The translations under genes and the position numbers were made by a program. DNA of 64,000 bases from Novosphingobium sp. (lineage in GTDB: Bacteria > Pseudomonadota > Alphaproteobacteria > Sphingomonadales > Sphingomonadaceae). Shown piece by piece: positions 36,804 to 46,058 of the stretch. The notes below the pieces were generated by a model, which saw nothing but the letters and a program-made list of their open reading frames with translations, made no database searches and had not been told where the DNA came from. The DNA lies in assembly GCF_027486195.1 (NCBI RefSeq), contig NZ_JAIXPP010000059.1, positions 78,653 to 142,652 of the forward strand, read 5' to 3'. How positions within the stretch are numbered: position 1 is the stretch's first letter; the number at the start of each line of letters is the position of its first letter.

Positions 36804-38134
36804 GTCGCTTCCTTCTGGTGAAGTGTCTTGTCTGCAAACGTGCGTACGAGTCGGAGTTCAGGGAACCAGATCGCCCACGCCGCGGTAATGATTATCGCAC
36901 CCACCCCGCCGAATACAACCGCGCCAGTTGCGCCGAGGAGGGCTGCGGCGACGCCAGATTGCATTTCACCCAGCTCGTTCGAAGCCGAGATGGCAAGGCC
37001 GGAAATCGCCGAAACCCGGCCGCGCACGGCATCCGGCGTATAGAGCTGGACCAGCGTGTTGCGGATGAACACCGAAACCATGTCAGCCGCGCCGAGTGCT
37101 GCCAGCATCGCCAGCGAAAACAGGTAGTCGCGGCTCAGGCCGAATCCGATGGTGGCTGCGCCATAGACGGCAACGGCGATCAGCATCTTCGCGCCCACGC
37201 CACTGGCAATCGGCCGGCGTGCCAGCAGCAGCGCCACGATCACCGCGCCCACCCCCGGCGCTGCGCGCATCAGGCCAAGGCCGTTGGGGCCGACGGGATG
37301 GCCATCGATCATCAGGATATCGCGCGCGTAGACCGGCAGCAGCGCCGTCGCGCCGCCCAGCAGCACGGCAAAGAGATCGAGCGTCACGCAGCCGAACAGG
37401 AAGCGGTCGTGCCACACGAAGGTCAGCCCGCCGACAATTTGCGAGAGTGGATGCGCGCGCTTGTTCTCGTCCGGCGGCGGCAACGGGCGGATGCGCAGGA
37501 CCAGCAGGGTGGCAGTGCCCAGCAGCAGAGCGGAAATGGCATAGGGCAGGGCGGGAACCTGCGCGAAGAGCAGGCCGGCAATCGCCGGGCCGCCCACCGA
37601 ACCGGCCTGCCACGCCATGGAATTGATCGCGACAGCGCGGGGCATCAGCCGCACCGGCACGATATTGGGCGCGATCGAGGCCATCGCGGGGCCGATGAAC
37701 ACGCGCGCGATGCCATGCAGCGCGCCGAGCGCAAAGAGCAGCGGAAGGGTGAGGTGACCAATCAGCGTCGCCGCCATGAGCACCAGCGCGACGACCATGT
37801 CGACAGCATTGGCAAAGCCGGCCACCAGTCGGCGGTCAAAGCGGTCTGCGACAAGACCGGCGACAGGCGTGAGCAGCAGGACCGGCAGGAACTGCGCCAG
37901 GCCGAGCAGGCCCAGCTGAAACGCGGCCGCGCCGATGCTCATGCCATATTGGCTGCGCGCTACATCGTAGAGCTGATAGCCCAGCACCACGACCATGCCG
38001 GTCGTGGCGAAGACCGAAAGGAACCGGGCCAGCCAGAAGCGGCGGTAGTCCGGAATATCCAGCGGCGAGCGAGGTTCGTCTGCGGGCAAGGTCACGCCGT
38101 CCGAATGGCAGCGCGGCGCGACCTTGCCAAGCAA
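36800..38134 (-). CDS. MFS transporter (EntS-like)
   Basis: 444 aa with 12 predicted membrane helices; [22 protein letters not shown] opens helix 1 and [13 protein letters not shown] is the MFS loop 2-3 signature. It fits the MFS_3/EntS group of exporters. The ATG at MLGKVAPRC was kept, but a GTG at 38095 (VTLPADEP) is possible. It lies 54 bp downstream of the TonB receptor and overlaps cysK. Substrate unknown; the neighbourhood suggests metal or metallophore export. Confidence 0.9.
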   Translation of the reverse strand: MLGKVAPRCHSDGVTLPADEPRSPLDIPDYRRFWLARFLSVFATTGMVVVLGYQLYDVARSQYGMSIGAAAFQLGLLGLAQFLPVLLLTPVAGLVADRFDRRLVAGFANAVDMVVALVLMAATLIGHLTLPLLFALGALHGIARVFIGPAMASIAPNIVPVRLMPRAVAINSMAWQAGSVGGPAIAGLLFAQVPALPYAISALLLGTATLLVLRIRPLPPPDENKRAHPLSQIVGGLTFVWHDRFLFGCVTLDLFAVLLGGATALLPVYARDILMIDGHPVGPNGLGLMRAAPGVGAVIVALLLARRPIASGVGAKMLIAVAVYGAATIGFGLSRDYLFSLAMLAALGAADMVSVFIRNTLVQLYTPDAVRGRVSAISGLAISASNELGEMQSGVAAALLGATGAVVFGGVGAIIITAAWAIWFPELRLVRTFADKTLHQKEAT

Positions 38135-38188
38135 GCAAAACTCACCGGCGGTTTAATTCTTCCCCGCCGTTCAGATATTTCCCGTGGT

Positions 38189-40342
38189 TCAGATCTTCAG
38201 CGTTGCCGTCAGGCGGATGTCGCGCCCGGCGATCGGAACGAAGTCGCGCGTTTCCGAAGTGGCGAGGCGGCCGACCTTGTCGAGCAGGTTGTTGCCCGAG
38301 AGGATGAGCGCGAGCGGCCCGTTCTTGCCCATCGGACGCCACGTGACATTGGCGTTCAGCAGCGTGTAGCTGTCCACCGGGTTCTCGTAGGTGGTGACGC
38401 GGTCCTGCCGCGCGTGGACGATCGCCTCAATGTTGGCGCCGACGCGGTCGGATTCGTAGGTGAGGCCGCCGCGCACACGCAGCGGCGGAATGCGCGGAGC
38501 CGGGCCGGAACCGGTGAGGCTGGCGTGGACATAGTCGACCGCGCTTTCGAGCGAGAGCGAGCGGCCATTGTCCCAAGTCAGCGCCTTCCACGAACCTTCG
38601 GCTTCGAGGCCGCGGAACTTCGCGGGCAGCTGGATGTACTGGTAGACCGGCGCGCCTTCGATCCGCTCGCCAGTGGGGATCGGCGCGATGAAATTGCTGA
38701 AGTCCGTGGCGTAGGCGGTGAACGCCCCGGCGAAGCGGTCGCTGTGATAGCGCAGCCCCGCTTCGACCGTGTTGCTGCGTTCGATCCGGAAGGCGGGATT
38801 GCCGCGCTCGTAGGACTGGGTCGCGTCGTGCAGGCCGTCGATGTAAAGCTCCTCCGCCGTCGGCGCGCGCTCACCGTGCGTGGCGGCAAGGCTCAGCGTC
38901 ACGCTTTCAAGCGGATGCCAGGCAATACCGGCGCCGGCAGCGAAGAGATCGAAGCTGCGGCCGGAATCATTGGGGCCGAGGCCCTTGGGCTTCACTGAAA
39001 CGTGCTCGCCGCGCAGGCTGCCTTCCAGATCGACAGGCCCGAGCGAAAGCTGCTGGCGGGTGAAGCCGGCGATGCGCTCGGTCACCGAATTGGGCAGCAG
39101 CGGCTCACCTTCGATGCGGAAGTTGCGCGTACCATACTGGATGCCGCTTTCGCCGCGCCAGCCGCCGTGGCGGGCCTGGGTCAGCACGAAGCGCGATTCG
39201 ATCGACTTGTTGAAGAAACGGGTGCCCGCGACGCCGTCCTCGATCTCGGCATGGGTGTAGTCACCGTAGGCGACGCGTGCTTCCAACCGGTCGAAGAACC
39301 CGCCAAGATTGACGCTGCCGCGCAGGTCATAGCGCGTCTGGCGCAGCGACAGCGAGACCGGATCGGGTGCTGCAGCCGAAGGACGCGGCGGAATGCCGTA
39401 GTCGCTGTTGAGGCGCTGGACCGAAACACCGAGCGAGCCGCCGCTGTCGATGAAGGCAAGGCCGGCACCGAAGGCGGAGCCGCGCGCCCACGAATTGGCA
39501 AGGCGCCCGCGCGCATCGATCCCGGCGGTCAGGTTCGCCGCGCCTTCGGGATCGCCGGCGGCGGTGAGGTCATCAGCTTCGGCGCGCAGCCGGGCGCGCA
39601 GCGGTTCGGATACGACATCGCCGCCGATGCGCACGTCGCCCGCGCGGTTGTACGAAGCGTCGAAATGCGCGGCAAGCCGGGGGGCGATCGCCACATCGAC
39701 CGCGCCGCCCAGGTTGACCGAATCTGCTGCCGAGCCATAGGCACCAAGCGCGTTCACCGTGATTGGCTTGTCCGGCATGCGGCGCGGGATGCGCCGGTCG
39801 AGCGCGTTGACGGCGCCGCCTGCCGGGTCTGCCGCGTAGAGCAGCACTTCCGGCCCATGGAGCACGTCGATCTGTTCGACATTGAGCGTATCGATGGCAA
39901 CGCCGTGGTCCGCCGAGACCGAGCTTGCGTCGAGCGCGCCGAGGCCGTCGGTCAGCACTTGCACGCGCGGGCCGTCAAAGCCGCGCAGGACAGGGCGGGA
40001 TGCGCCGGGAGCAAAGCCGCTGGTCGAAACGCCGGGGAGATGCGCGAGCACGCTGCCGATCTGCGCGGCGGCGCGGCGGGCGAGGTCTTCGCCATTGATC
40101 ACGACCGGCGCCACGATCGCGTCGCGGTCGCCCGAGATCAGGCGCCCGGTCACCACGATCGGGGCGTGGCCTGCGTCATCGGTCTGGGTCGTGCTGATCT
40201 GCCCGGGCGATGCCGCCTGCGGCCCACCGGTTGCTGCGGGAGCCGGGCTGGCCGGATCCTCCGCGGCGGCGAAGGCAGGATTGGAGAATGCGAGAAGAAC
40301 GGCGCTGAGCGCAGTGCTGGCGGCAAGCGTGGATTTATGCAT
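38189..40342 (-). CDS. TonB-dependent receptor (ZnuD-like)
   Basis: Outer-membrane energy-coupled importer of about 717 aa. Signal peptide (MHKSTLAAS... to AFA), TonB box-like HAPIVVTGRL, plug domain with LAHLPGVSTSGFAPGASRPVLRG (read as two pieces) and VLHGPEVLLYAADPAGGAVNALD, then a 22-strand barrel ending DIRLTATLKI with no terminal aromatic. The plug sequence SVSADHGVAIDTLNVEQIDVL is close to the zinc receptor ZnuD. Start chosen for the signal peptide. A Zur-like palindrome and a hairpin lie upstream; zinc uptake is therefore the best guess. Confidence 0.9.
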   Translation of the reverse strand: MHKSTLAASTALSAVLLAFSNPAFAAAEDPASPAPAATGGPQAASPGQISTTQTDDAGHAPIVVTGRLISGDRDAIVAPVVINGEDLARRAAAQIGSVLAHLPGVSTSGFAPGASRPVLRGFDGPRVQVLTDGLGALDASSVSADHGVAIDTLNVEQIDVLHGPEVLLYAADPAGGAVNALDRRIPRRMPDKPITVNALGAYGSAADSVNLGGAVDVAIAPRLAAHFDASYNRAGDVRIGGDVVSEPLRARLRAEADDLTAAGDPEGAANLTAGIDARGRLANSWARGSAFGAGLAFIDSGGSLGVSVQRLNSDYGIPPRPSAAAPDPVSLSLRQTRYDLRGSVNLGGFFDRLEARVAYGDYTHAEIEDGVAGTRFFNKSIESRFVLTQARHGGWRGESGIQYGTRNFRIEGEPLLPNSVTERIAGFTRQQLSLGPVDLEGSLRGEHVSVKPKGLGPNDSGRSFDLFAAGAGIAWHPLESVTLSLAATHGERAPTAEELYIDGLHDATQSYERGNPAFRIERSNTVEAGLRYHSDRFAGAFTAYATDFSNFIAPIPTGERIEGAPVYQYIQLPAKFRGLEAEGSWKALTWDNGRSLSLESAVDYVHASLTGSGPAPRIPPLRVRGGLTYESDRVGANIEAIVHARQDRVTTYENPVDSYTLLNANVTWRPMGKNGPLALILSGNNLLDKVGRLATSETRDFVPIAGRDIRLTATLKI

Positions 40343-40344
40343 TG

Positions 40345-40375
40345 GCGACACCCGAAGCGTTGTTTCGGGTGTCGC
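40345..40375 (-). promoter_or_regulatory. 12-bp hairpin just before the TonB receptor start
   Basis: GCGACACCCGAA pairs perfectly with TTCGGGTGTCGC around a 7-base loop. It ends 2 bp before the ATG and occupies the place of the ribosome site; no AGGAG-type sequence is visible. A structure controlling initiation, or an unusual leader, is possible. Confidence 0.65.
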
Positions 40376-40385
40376 TTTAGCGTGA

Positions 40386-40400
40386 TGATATAATATATCA
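40386..40400. promoter_or_regulatory. A/T-rich perfect palindrome, possible Zur box
   Basis: TGATATAATATATCA, arms of 7 around one base, in an otherwise GC-rich region, 43 bp before the TonB receptor start. The shape resembles Fur/Zur operators (ATRTTATAWYAT type). It may overlap the -10 region. Confidence 0.5.
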
Positions 40401-40453
40401 AGTGACAATCGGCAGTCTGAACCACTTCCGTGCGCAGCCGATGCTGCGCTGCA

Positions 40454-40792
40454 TCAACGGCTGCGCTGAAGCCTTGGATTGGGCTGCAAAGACTTGATCA
40501 TCATCAGGAAATCGTCGCCTCTGATAATGCGTTCGAACTGGAACCCGGCGCGGGTGCCGTCGCTCCAGACAAGGAAGGCCTCGATTCGCCCGATGTGCTG
40601 CAGGCGGATGGTGATACGCTCACCGCGCTGGAGGGCGACTTCGCCCTTCACCATGAAGCCGGTGGTGGAGATGTTGATGACATGCAGCATCACATCTCCC
40701 AGCCGGCGATGTTCGCCGATCAGGGGCAAGTCTACCGGATGGCGGGTTGTGAGCCGCTGATCGGTGACGGAAAGCTGTGCGCCGCTGGCCAT
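40454..40792 (-). CDS. PilZ-domain protein
   Basis: 112 aa, a single PilZ domain. The two c-di-GMP motifs are present: RLTTR (RxxxR, about residues 13-17) and NISTTG (D/NxSxxG, about 40-45). Such stand-alone PilZ proteins bind cyclic di-GMP and act on motility or exopolysaccharide targets through protein contacts. It lies 126 bp downstream of tyrS and 112 bp upstream of the TonB receptor, on the same strand. No partner is evident in the window. Confidence 0.92.
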   Translation of the reverse strand: MASGAQLSVTDQRLTTRHPVDLPLIGEHRRLGDVMLHVINISTTGFMVKGEVALQRGERITIRLQHIGRIEAFLVWSDGTRAGFQFERIIRGDDFLMMIKSLQPNPRLQRSR

Positions 40793-40918
40793 GGTCGCTC
40801 CTCGTGATGGTCAAGCACACGAGTATCTGAAGCCAATAGGCTGATAATTCGTAAAGGCCCGGCACCGTTTTGCCGGTTTGCGGTAAAGGCTTGCCGGTTA
40901 ACGGCAAGCTGATGCCGG

Positions 40919-42160
40919 TCAGGCCGGGCGCAGGACGCCGTGCTTCTTTTTGCCCGAGGAAACGCGGATTTCAGCGCCTTGAAAGGCGATGACGTGCGCT
41001 TCGTCGGTCACCGAATGACCTTCGACCCGCGCGCCGCCGCCCGCGATCAGGCGCTTGGCCTCGCCGCGGCTCGCCGCAAAGCCCAGCCCGATCAGCGCAT
41101 CTATCAGCGCGATGCTGCCATCGGGGCAAGCGAGCGAGGGCAGGTCTGCGCCGACACCGCCGCCAGCGAAGGTCGCCGCCGCGGTCGCTTCAGCCGCCGC
41201 CGCCGCTTCCGCGCCGCGCACCAGCTTGGTGACTTCGTTCGCCAGCACGACTTTGGCCGCATTGATCTCGCTGCCGCCAAGCGCCTCGAGCCGCGCGATC
41301 TCGTCGAGCGGAAGATCGGTGAACAGGCGAAGGAAGCGGCCGACGTCGCGGTCATCGACGTTGCGCCAGTATTGCCAGAAGTCCCATGCGGGGAGCGCAT
41401 CTTCGTTGAGCCAGACCGCGCCCGCCGCCGTCTTGCCCATCTTGGCGCCGTCAGCCGTCGTGAGCAGCGGGGTGGTGAGGCCGTAGACCTCCACACTTTC
41501 CATACGCCGCGTCAATTCGATGCCGTTGACGATATTGCCCCACTGGTCCGAGCCGCCCATCTGCAACCGGCATCCGGCCGTTAGCGCGAGTTCGCGGAAA
41601 TCGTAGGCCTGAAGGATCATGTAGTTGAATTCGAGGAAGGTCAGCGGCTGCTCGCGCTCGAGCCGGAGCTTGACCGAATCGAAGGTCATCATCCGGTTGA
41701 TCGTGAAGTGCGGGCCGACGGTGCGCAGCAGTTCGACATAGCCGAGCGCGCTGAGCCAGGTGTCGTTGTCGACCATCACCGCGTCGGTCGGGCCGTCGCC
41801 GAAGGTGAGCAGCTTTTCGAACACGGTGCGGATCGAGGCGATGTTGGCGGCGATGTCTGCGCTCGTTAGCATCTTGCGGCTCTCGTCCTTGCCCGAAGGA
41901 TCGCCGACCTTGGTCGTGCCGCCGCCCATCAGAACGATGGGCTTGTGCCCGGCCTGCTGGAGCCGGCGCAGCATCATGATCTGCACCAGGCTGCCGACAT
42001 GGAGCGATGGCGCGGTCGCATCGAAGCCGATATAGCCCGGCACGATCTGCTTCGCCGCAAGCGCATCGAGGCCGTGGGCATCGGTGACCTGGTGGACATA
42101 GCCGCGCTCGCTGAGCAGGCGGAGGAGCGAAGAGGTGTACGGAGGGGCGTTCTGGGTCAT
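40919..42160 (-). CDS. tyrS: Tyrosyl-tRNA synthetase
   Basis: Class I aminoacyl-tRNA synthetase, 413 aa. HIGH-like motif HVGS at 54-57, tyrosine pocket [11 protein letters not shown] near 199, KMSKS-like KMGKT at 239-243. The C-terminal S4 RNA-binding domain carries [19 protein letters not shown]. TyrRS of the TyrRS-Y type. It starts 32 bp from the divergent DOMON-like gene, so the two promoters must overlap. Confidence 0.97.
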   Translation of the reverse strand: MTQNAPPYTSSLLRLLSERGYVHQVTDAHGLDALAAKQIVPGYIGFDATAPSLHVGSLVQIMMLRRLQQAGHKPIVLMGGGTTKVGDPSGKDESRKMLTSADIAANIASIRTVFEKLLTFGDGPTDAVMVDNDTWLSALGYVELLRTVGPHFTINRMMTFDSVKLRLEREQPLTFLEFNYMILQAYDFRELALTAGCRLQMGGSDQWGNIVNGIELTRRMESVEVYGLTTPLLTTADGAKMGKTAAGAVWLNEDALPAWDFWQYWRNVDDRDVGRFLRLFTDLPLDEIARLEALGGSEINAAKVVLANEVTKLVRGAEAAAAAEATAAATFAGGGVGADLPSLACPDGSIALIDALIGLGFAASRGEAKRLIAGGGARVEGHSVTDEAHVIAFQGAEIRVSSGKKKHGVLRPA

Positions 42161-42192
42161 GACGCGGCGCGCCTAGCACGAAAGAGCAAGGC

Positions 42193-42735
42193 TTGGAAAC
42201 GTTCGACCTGACCGCGCATCCGGCACATCCGGCCAAAGTTGTTTCCGCAATAGCAGCGCGCATTCTCTCGTTCGATGCGAACTGGCTCACGCTGCGCTGG
42301 AAGGTGGACGGGGCGCGCGCGCTCGTGTTGCCGCCGTTTGCGGGGCGCGCACGGACGGACGGGTTGTGGCAGACGACTTGCTTCGAGCTCTTTGTGAAGG
42401 CGCCGGGCGGGGAAGGGTATGCCGAGTTCAACCTTTCGCCCTCCGAGCGCTGGGCGGCGTATGATTTTAGCGGGTACCGTGCAGGAATGGCCGAGCGGGC
42501 GATGGAGCGGCCGCCGGTGTGCACGCCGCGCCGGGGCGGGTCGGTGCTGATCTTCGATGCCGCGATCCCGGCGAGCGCGCTGCCGCCGCTGCCGTGGGCT
42601 TATGGGCTGACCGCGGTGATCGAGGAGGAAGGCGGGATCAAGTCCTACTGGGCAATGGCGCACCCGCCCGAGAAGCCCGACTTCCACGATCCGGCTTGCA
42701 TGGCCGGGCGGCTTGCGGCACCGGAAGCGGCATGA
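42193..42735 (+). CDS. DOMON-like domain protein
   Basis: 180 aa without a signal peptide. Beta-rich with ILSFDANWLTLRWKVDG, WQTTCFELFVKAPGGEGYAEF, NLSPSERWAAYDFSGYR, and IPASALPPLPWAYGLTAVI. This is the small DOMON-like family seen in sphingomonads, related to the heme/sugar-binding DOMON fold; function unknown. Its stop overlaps the next start by 4 bp, so it is coupled to the NamZ-like gene. Confidence 0.85.
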   Translation: METFDLTAHPAHPAKVVSAIAARILSFDANWLTLRWKVDGARALVLPPFAGRARTDGLWQTTCFELFVKAPGGEGYAEFNLSPSERWAAYDFSGYRAGMAERAMERPPVCTPRRGGSVLIFDAAIPASALPPLPWAYGLTAVIEEEGGIKSYWAMAHPPEKPDFHDPACMAGRLAAPEAA

Positions 42736-43931
42736 AGTTCGGTATCGATCGCTTGCTCGCCGACCCGGCGCTGCGCGCGCCGCTTGAGGGCAAGCGCGTC
42801 GCGCTCGTTGCTCATCCTGCCTCGGTGACGGAGGGTCTCACGCATTCGCTCGATGCCTTGGCCGCCTGCCCGGGGATCACATTGTCCGCGGCGTTCGGGC
42901 CGCAGCACGGGCTGCGCGGCGACAAGCAGGACAACATGGTCGAGACCGAGGACTTCATCGACCCGTTGCTCGGCATCCCGGTGTTCAGCCTCTACGGCGA
43001 AGTGCGGCGACCGACAGCGCGGATGATGGACAGCGCCGATGTGTTCCTGTTCGACCTGCAGGACCTGGGCTGCCGGATCTACACCTTCGTGACGACGCTG
43101 CTCTATCTGCTTGAGGCCGCAAGCGGGACCGACAAGGCCGTGTGGGTGCTCGATCGGCCCAATCCGGCGGGCCGCCCGGTGGAAGGCACCACGCTTCTCG
43201 CGGGCTGGGAAAGCTTCGTCGGCGCAGGGCCGATGCCGATGCGGCATGGGCTGACGCTCGGCGAGATGGGGCGCTGGTTTGTTCAGCATTTCAAGCTCGA
43301 CGTGGACTACCGCGTGGTGGCGATGGAGGGCTGGGAGCCGGAAGGGCCGGGCTGTGGCTGGCCGCAGGACCGGATCTGGATCAATCCGAGCCCGAATGCG
43401 GCGAGCCAGAACATGGCGCGGGCTTATGCAGGCACGGTCATGATCGAGGGTGCGACGCTTTCGGAAGGGCGCGGGACGACGCGGCCGCTGGAAGTGCTGT
43501 TCGGTGCGCCCGACGTCGATGCCAAGGCGGTGCTGGCCGAAATGCAGGCCTACGCGCCGGAGTGGTTGGCGGGGTGCGCCATCCGGGAGTGCTGGTTCGA
43601 GCCGACTTTTCACAAGCATGTCGGCAAGCTCTGCAATGCGCTGATGATCCACGCCGAGGGCGCGTTCTACGATCACCACGCGTTCCGGCCGTGGCGGCTG
43701 CAGGCGCTGGCGTTCAAGGCGGTGCGGCGGCTCTATCCGGACTATCCGCTGTGGCGCGATTTTCCGTATGAGTATGTCACCGACAAGCTGGCGATCGATG
43801 TGATCAACGGCGGGCCGGGGCTGCGGGAGTGGGTAGACGATCCGGCGAGCACGCCCGCCGATCTGGAAGCACTGGCGGGGCCGGACGAGGCTGCGTGGAT
43901 CGAGACGCGGGCGCCGTTCCTTCTGTACTGA
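42732..43931 (+). CDS. DUF1343 / NamZ-like exo-beta-N-acetylmuramidase
   Basis: 399 aa GH171 family. Family marks: ALVAHPASVTEGLTHSLDAL, FGPQHGLRGDKQDNMVETEDF (two pieces), LFDLQDLGCRIYTFVTTLL, WVLDRPNPAGRPVEG, WINPSPNAASQNMARAYAG. Characterised NamZ removes MurNAc from the non-reducing end of peptidoglycan fragments and is secreted. No signal peptide is visible here, so this copy may act in the cytosol on imported muropeptides. A hairpin with six T follows the stop. Confidence 0.9.
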   Translation: MKFGIDRLLADPALRAPLEGKRVALVAHPASVTEGLTHSLDALAACPGITLSAAFGPQHGLRGDKQDNMVETEDFIDPLLGIPVFSLYGEVRRPTARMMDSADVFLFDLQDLGCRIYTFVTTLLYLLEAASGTDKAVWVLDRPNPAGRPVEGTTLLAGWESFVGAGPMPMRHGLTLGEMGRWFVQHFKLDVDYRVVAMEGWEPEGPGCGWPQDRIWINPSPNAASQNMARAYAGTVMIEGATLSEGRGTTRPLEVLFGAPDVDAKAVLAEMQAYAPEWLAGCAIRECWFEPTFHKHVGKLCNALMIHAEGAFYDHHAFRPWRLQALAFKAVRRLYPDYPLWRDFPYEYVTDKLAIDVINGGPGLREWVDDPASTPADLEALAGPDEAAWIETRAPFLLY

Positions 43932-43972
43932 AGCGGGACAGAATCCCGGCAAGTTGACACAGTTGACACAGT

Positions 43973-44001
43973 CCTGAGAGGAAACTCCGAGGGCTTTTTT
44001 C
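43973..44001 (+). terminator. Hairpin with T run after the NamZ-like gene
   Basis: CCTGAG pairs with CTC(CG)AGG, followed by GGCTTTTTTC. The stem is short and bulged. A GTTGACACA direct repeat lies just upstream. Confidence 0.5.
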
Positions 44002-44034
44002 AGACGTTTGACGCACCTGCGCGAGCCGAGCCTG

Positions 44035-44062
44035 ATGCTTCGACAAGCTCAGCATGAGCGGG
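44035..44062. repeat. Short repeat 'GCTTCGACAAGCTCAGCAT'
   Basis: ATGCTTCGACAAGCTCAGCA followed by TGAGCGGG, a small hairpin widely seen between genes of proteobacteria. Part of the 289-bp gap after the NamZ-like gene, which otherwise holds only a terminator-like hairpin and another repeat. Confidence 0.6.
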
Positions 44063-44160
44063 TTTGGGTCGGGTTCACGAGGTTCAATGAGCAGACCTCG
44101 ATGATATGCGACCCGGTGGGTTGTAGGACAGCGGTTTGTGCCGTCCGGCAGGCAGCCCAT

Positions 44161-44179
44161 CCCCGGGTCAAGCCCGGGG
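44161..44179. repeat. Palindrome CCCCGGG-TCAAG-CCCGGGG
   Basis: Seven-bp perfect stem with a TCAAG loop, followed by TGACGA. Two hairpins with the same loop type occur at 62849-62919. Confidence 0.7.
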
Positions 44180-44220
44180 TGACGATGTGGAGGGGCGGCT
44201 GAGGTGAGGCGGGTGCCGTC

Positions 44221-44928
44221 TCAACTCGCATCATGAAAGATGATCCCCAGCGTCTGGCGTTCGCCGGAAAGCACGGTGCTGACGCCGTGGCGCATCGCCG
44301 ATTTGGACCAGCCGGTCGAGGCAAGGCGGGGTTTGTCGCGGACCGGGATCAGCGCGATCTGGCCTTGCCGGATGGGCACGACTTCGACGCGGCTCTGCAT
44401 GCGGGGGCGGTTTTCGACCAAGGTCAGTGCGCCGCCGATGTAGCTTTCGTCATCGCTTAGCATGACGACGGCTTGCAGGGGGAAGTGGATCGGCCCGTAG
44501 AGGTCCTGATGCAGGCAGTTGTAGTCCCCCAAGCGGTAGCGCAGCAGGAGCGGGGTCGGGCGCGGCTGGCCGAAGGCGTGGCAGCGCGCGAGGAGGGCCT
44601 CGTGCGTGGTGGGCCAGATGTCCGGCTGGCCGAGGTGCTCTGACCATGTGTTGGCGATGTGCGCAAGCGGGGGATAGAGCGCGGTGCGCAGGGCGGTTAC
44701 CACATCGGGCAGCGGATAGGCGAAGTAGCGGTACTCGCCTTTGCCGAAGCCGTGGCGAGCCATGGTGACGGTCGAGCGGAAGAGGCTGTCGTCGTGGTAA
44801 CTGGCGGCGAGGGCGGCGCAGGTTTCGGTGTCCAGCACGCGCGGGGTGAGGGCGTAGCCGAGGTCGTCGAGGCTTTGAGTGAGCGCGGGCCAATCAAGCG
44901 CGGCGATCCGGTTTTTCAGGTTTTGCAT
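44221..44928 (-). CDS. 2-oxoglutarate/Fe(II)-dependent oxygenase
   Basis: 235 aa, cupin-like double-stranded beta helix. Iron ligands are visible: HQD at 140-142 (LHQDLYGPIHFP) and distal His near 214 (MRHGVS), with Arg in GERQTLGIIFH for 2-oxoglutarate. Resembles the prokaryotic 2OG-Fe(II) oxygenases sometimes annotated next to DNA alkylation genes, but none is adjacent here. Start MQNLKNRIAALDW chosen for family length. Stand-alone gene. Confidence 0.88.
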   Translation of the reverse strand: MQNLKNRIAALDWPALTQSLDDLGYALTPRVLDTETCAALAASYHDDSLFRSTVTMARHGFGKGEYRYFAYPLPDVVTALRTALYPPLAHIANTWSEHLGQPDIWPTTHEALLARCHAFGQPRPTPLLLRYRLGDYNCLHQDLYGPIHFPLQAVVMLSDDESYIGGALTLVENRPRMQSRVEVVPIRQGQIALIPVRDKPRLASTGWSKSAMRHGVSTVLSGERQTLGIIFHDAS

Positions 44929-44994
44929 GGCGGACGACTTAGCCTGACCGACGGGGCGGCACACTCCGGCTATTGCGGTCGAACTCGCCGTGCC

Positions 44995-45032
44995 GCGCAC
45001 CCCCACCCGGCCTCCCCCGAACGGGGGAGGGG
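44995..45032. repeat. Half copy of the G/C palindromic repeat found in glyS
   Basis: GCGCACCCCCACCCGGCCTC then CCCCGAACGGGGGAGGGG, the right half of the element seen twice in glyS. Here it is intergenic. Confidence 0.8.
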
Positions 45033-45107
45033 AAGAAGAGGGGGCGGGGGGGATGAGCCTTCCTTAAGTTTTGTGCAGTAGGTGCCGAGGCTTGGACGAC
45101 CATCGGG

Positions 45108-45977
45108 ATGACCTGCGTGACCTGCAACAACTGTGGAACGGCCGGCGCGGCGCATTTGTTCCGGGCCAAGGGCTATGATCTGGTGCGCTGCTTCGGCTGC
45201 GGGCTCGCCTACATCGCCAACCCGCCGAGCGCGGAGGAGCTGAAGGTGCTCTATTCGGCGGGCGCTTCCTATCACGCGGCGCTGTGCGATCCGGCGAGCG
45301 AGACCTTTGCGACACAGGACCGGATCGCGGTGCGGCACCTTGCCGAGACGCTGAGAGGTGTGAAGCGGGGGCGGCTGCTCGATGTGGGCTGCTCGATCGG
45401 ACAGTTTGCCGCGCGGGCCAAGGCGGCGGGCTTTTCCGCGACGGGGCTGGAGATGAACGAGGCGAGCGCGATATTTGCGCGGTCGCACTTCGGGCTCGAA
45501 GTGGCGGAAGGCACGATCCACGATGCACCGCAGGAGGCGGGCTCGCTCGACGTGCTGACGATGTTCGACGTGATCGAGCATGTGCCCGATCCGCTGGGCG
45601 ATCTGCGCAAGGCGTTCGATCTGCTCGCGCCGGGGGGCACCATCGTGCTGTCTACGCCCAATATCGACGGCCTGTTTCCGAAGCTCTCGCTGCCGCTGGC
45701 CAAGAAGCTGGACTACTGGCCGCATCCCGAGCCGCCTTATCACCTCTACCAGTTCTCGGTGAAGACGCTGGGGGCGATGCTGGAGAAGGCGGGCTTTGCG
45801 GTGGCGGAAACCCGGCATTTTGCCATCGATCTCGCCTATACTTTCGGCCAGGTGCAGACCCTGCTGAAGATGCCGAAGCGGCTGGCCTATGCCGGGCTGT
45901 TTGCGCCGCTGGCGGCTCTGGGGCCGATGATCGGGCAGGGCGACTGGATCTATGTGACGGCGCGCAAGGCCCCGTGA
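45108..45977 (+). CDS. Class I SAM methyltransferase with zinc ribbon
   Basis: 289 aa. The N-terminus has a CxxC...CxxC ribbon (CVTCNNCG and CFGCG), then LLDVGCSIGQFAARAKAAGF (SAM motif I near residue 88), VLTMFDVIEHVPDPLGDL and LAPGGTIVLSTPNI. It belongs to the COG2227-like group in which zinc-ribbon methyltransferases often modify sugars or lipids. Neighbours give no clue to the substrate. The first ATG gives the ribbon at the very N-terminus and was kept. Confidence 0.88.
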   Translation: MTCVTCNNCGTAGAAHLFRAKGYDLVRCFGCGLAYIANPPSAEELKVLYSAGASYHAALCDPASETFATQDRIAVRHLAETLRGVKRGRLLDVGCSIGQFAARAKAAGFSATGLEMNEASAIFARSHFGLEVAEGTIHDAPQEAGSLDVLTMFDVIEHVPDPLGDLRKAFDLLAPGGTIVLSTPNIDGLFPKLSLPLAKKLDYWPHPEPPYHLYQFSVKTLGAMLEKAGFAVAETRHFAIDLAYTFGQVQTLLKMPKRLAYAGLFAPLAALGPMIGQGDWIYVTARKAP

Positions 45978-46058
45978 TTGCCCTGTAACCTGATTGCCCT
46001 GCTGGCTGGTTGACGGAAGGCAGCCGGAGCCCGACCTTGGCCAGCGAAGGAGATTGGC

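Noticed and set aside
36818..38998. 726-codon plus-strand frame opposite the MFS and TonB receptor genes
   Set aside because: Spans two real genes on the other strand and is a mix of His/Arg/Gln runs typical of antisense frames.
38189..40342. Receptor as a siderophore (iron) importer
   Set aside because: Not excluded, but plug residues and the AT-rich palindrome look more like ZnuD/Zur; no siderophore synthesis genes are present.
43932..44220. Possible small genes in the 289-bp gap after the NamZ-like gene
   Set aside because: Frames there are short, without ribosome sites, and consist of known intergenic repeat units.
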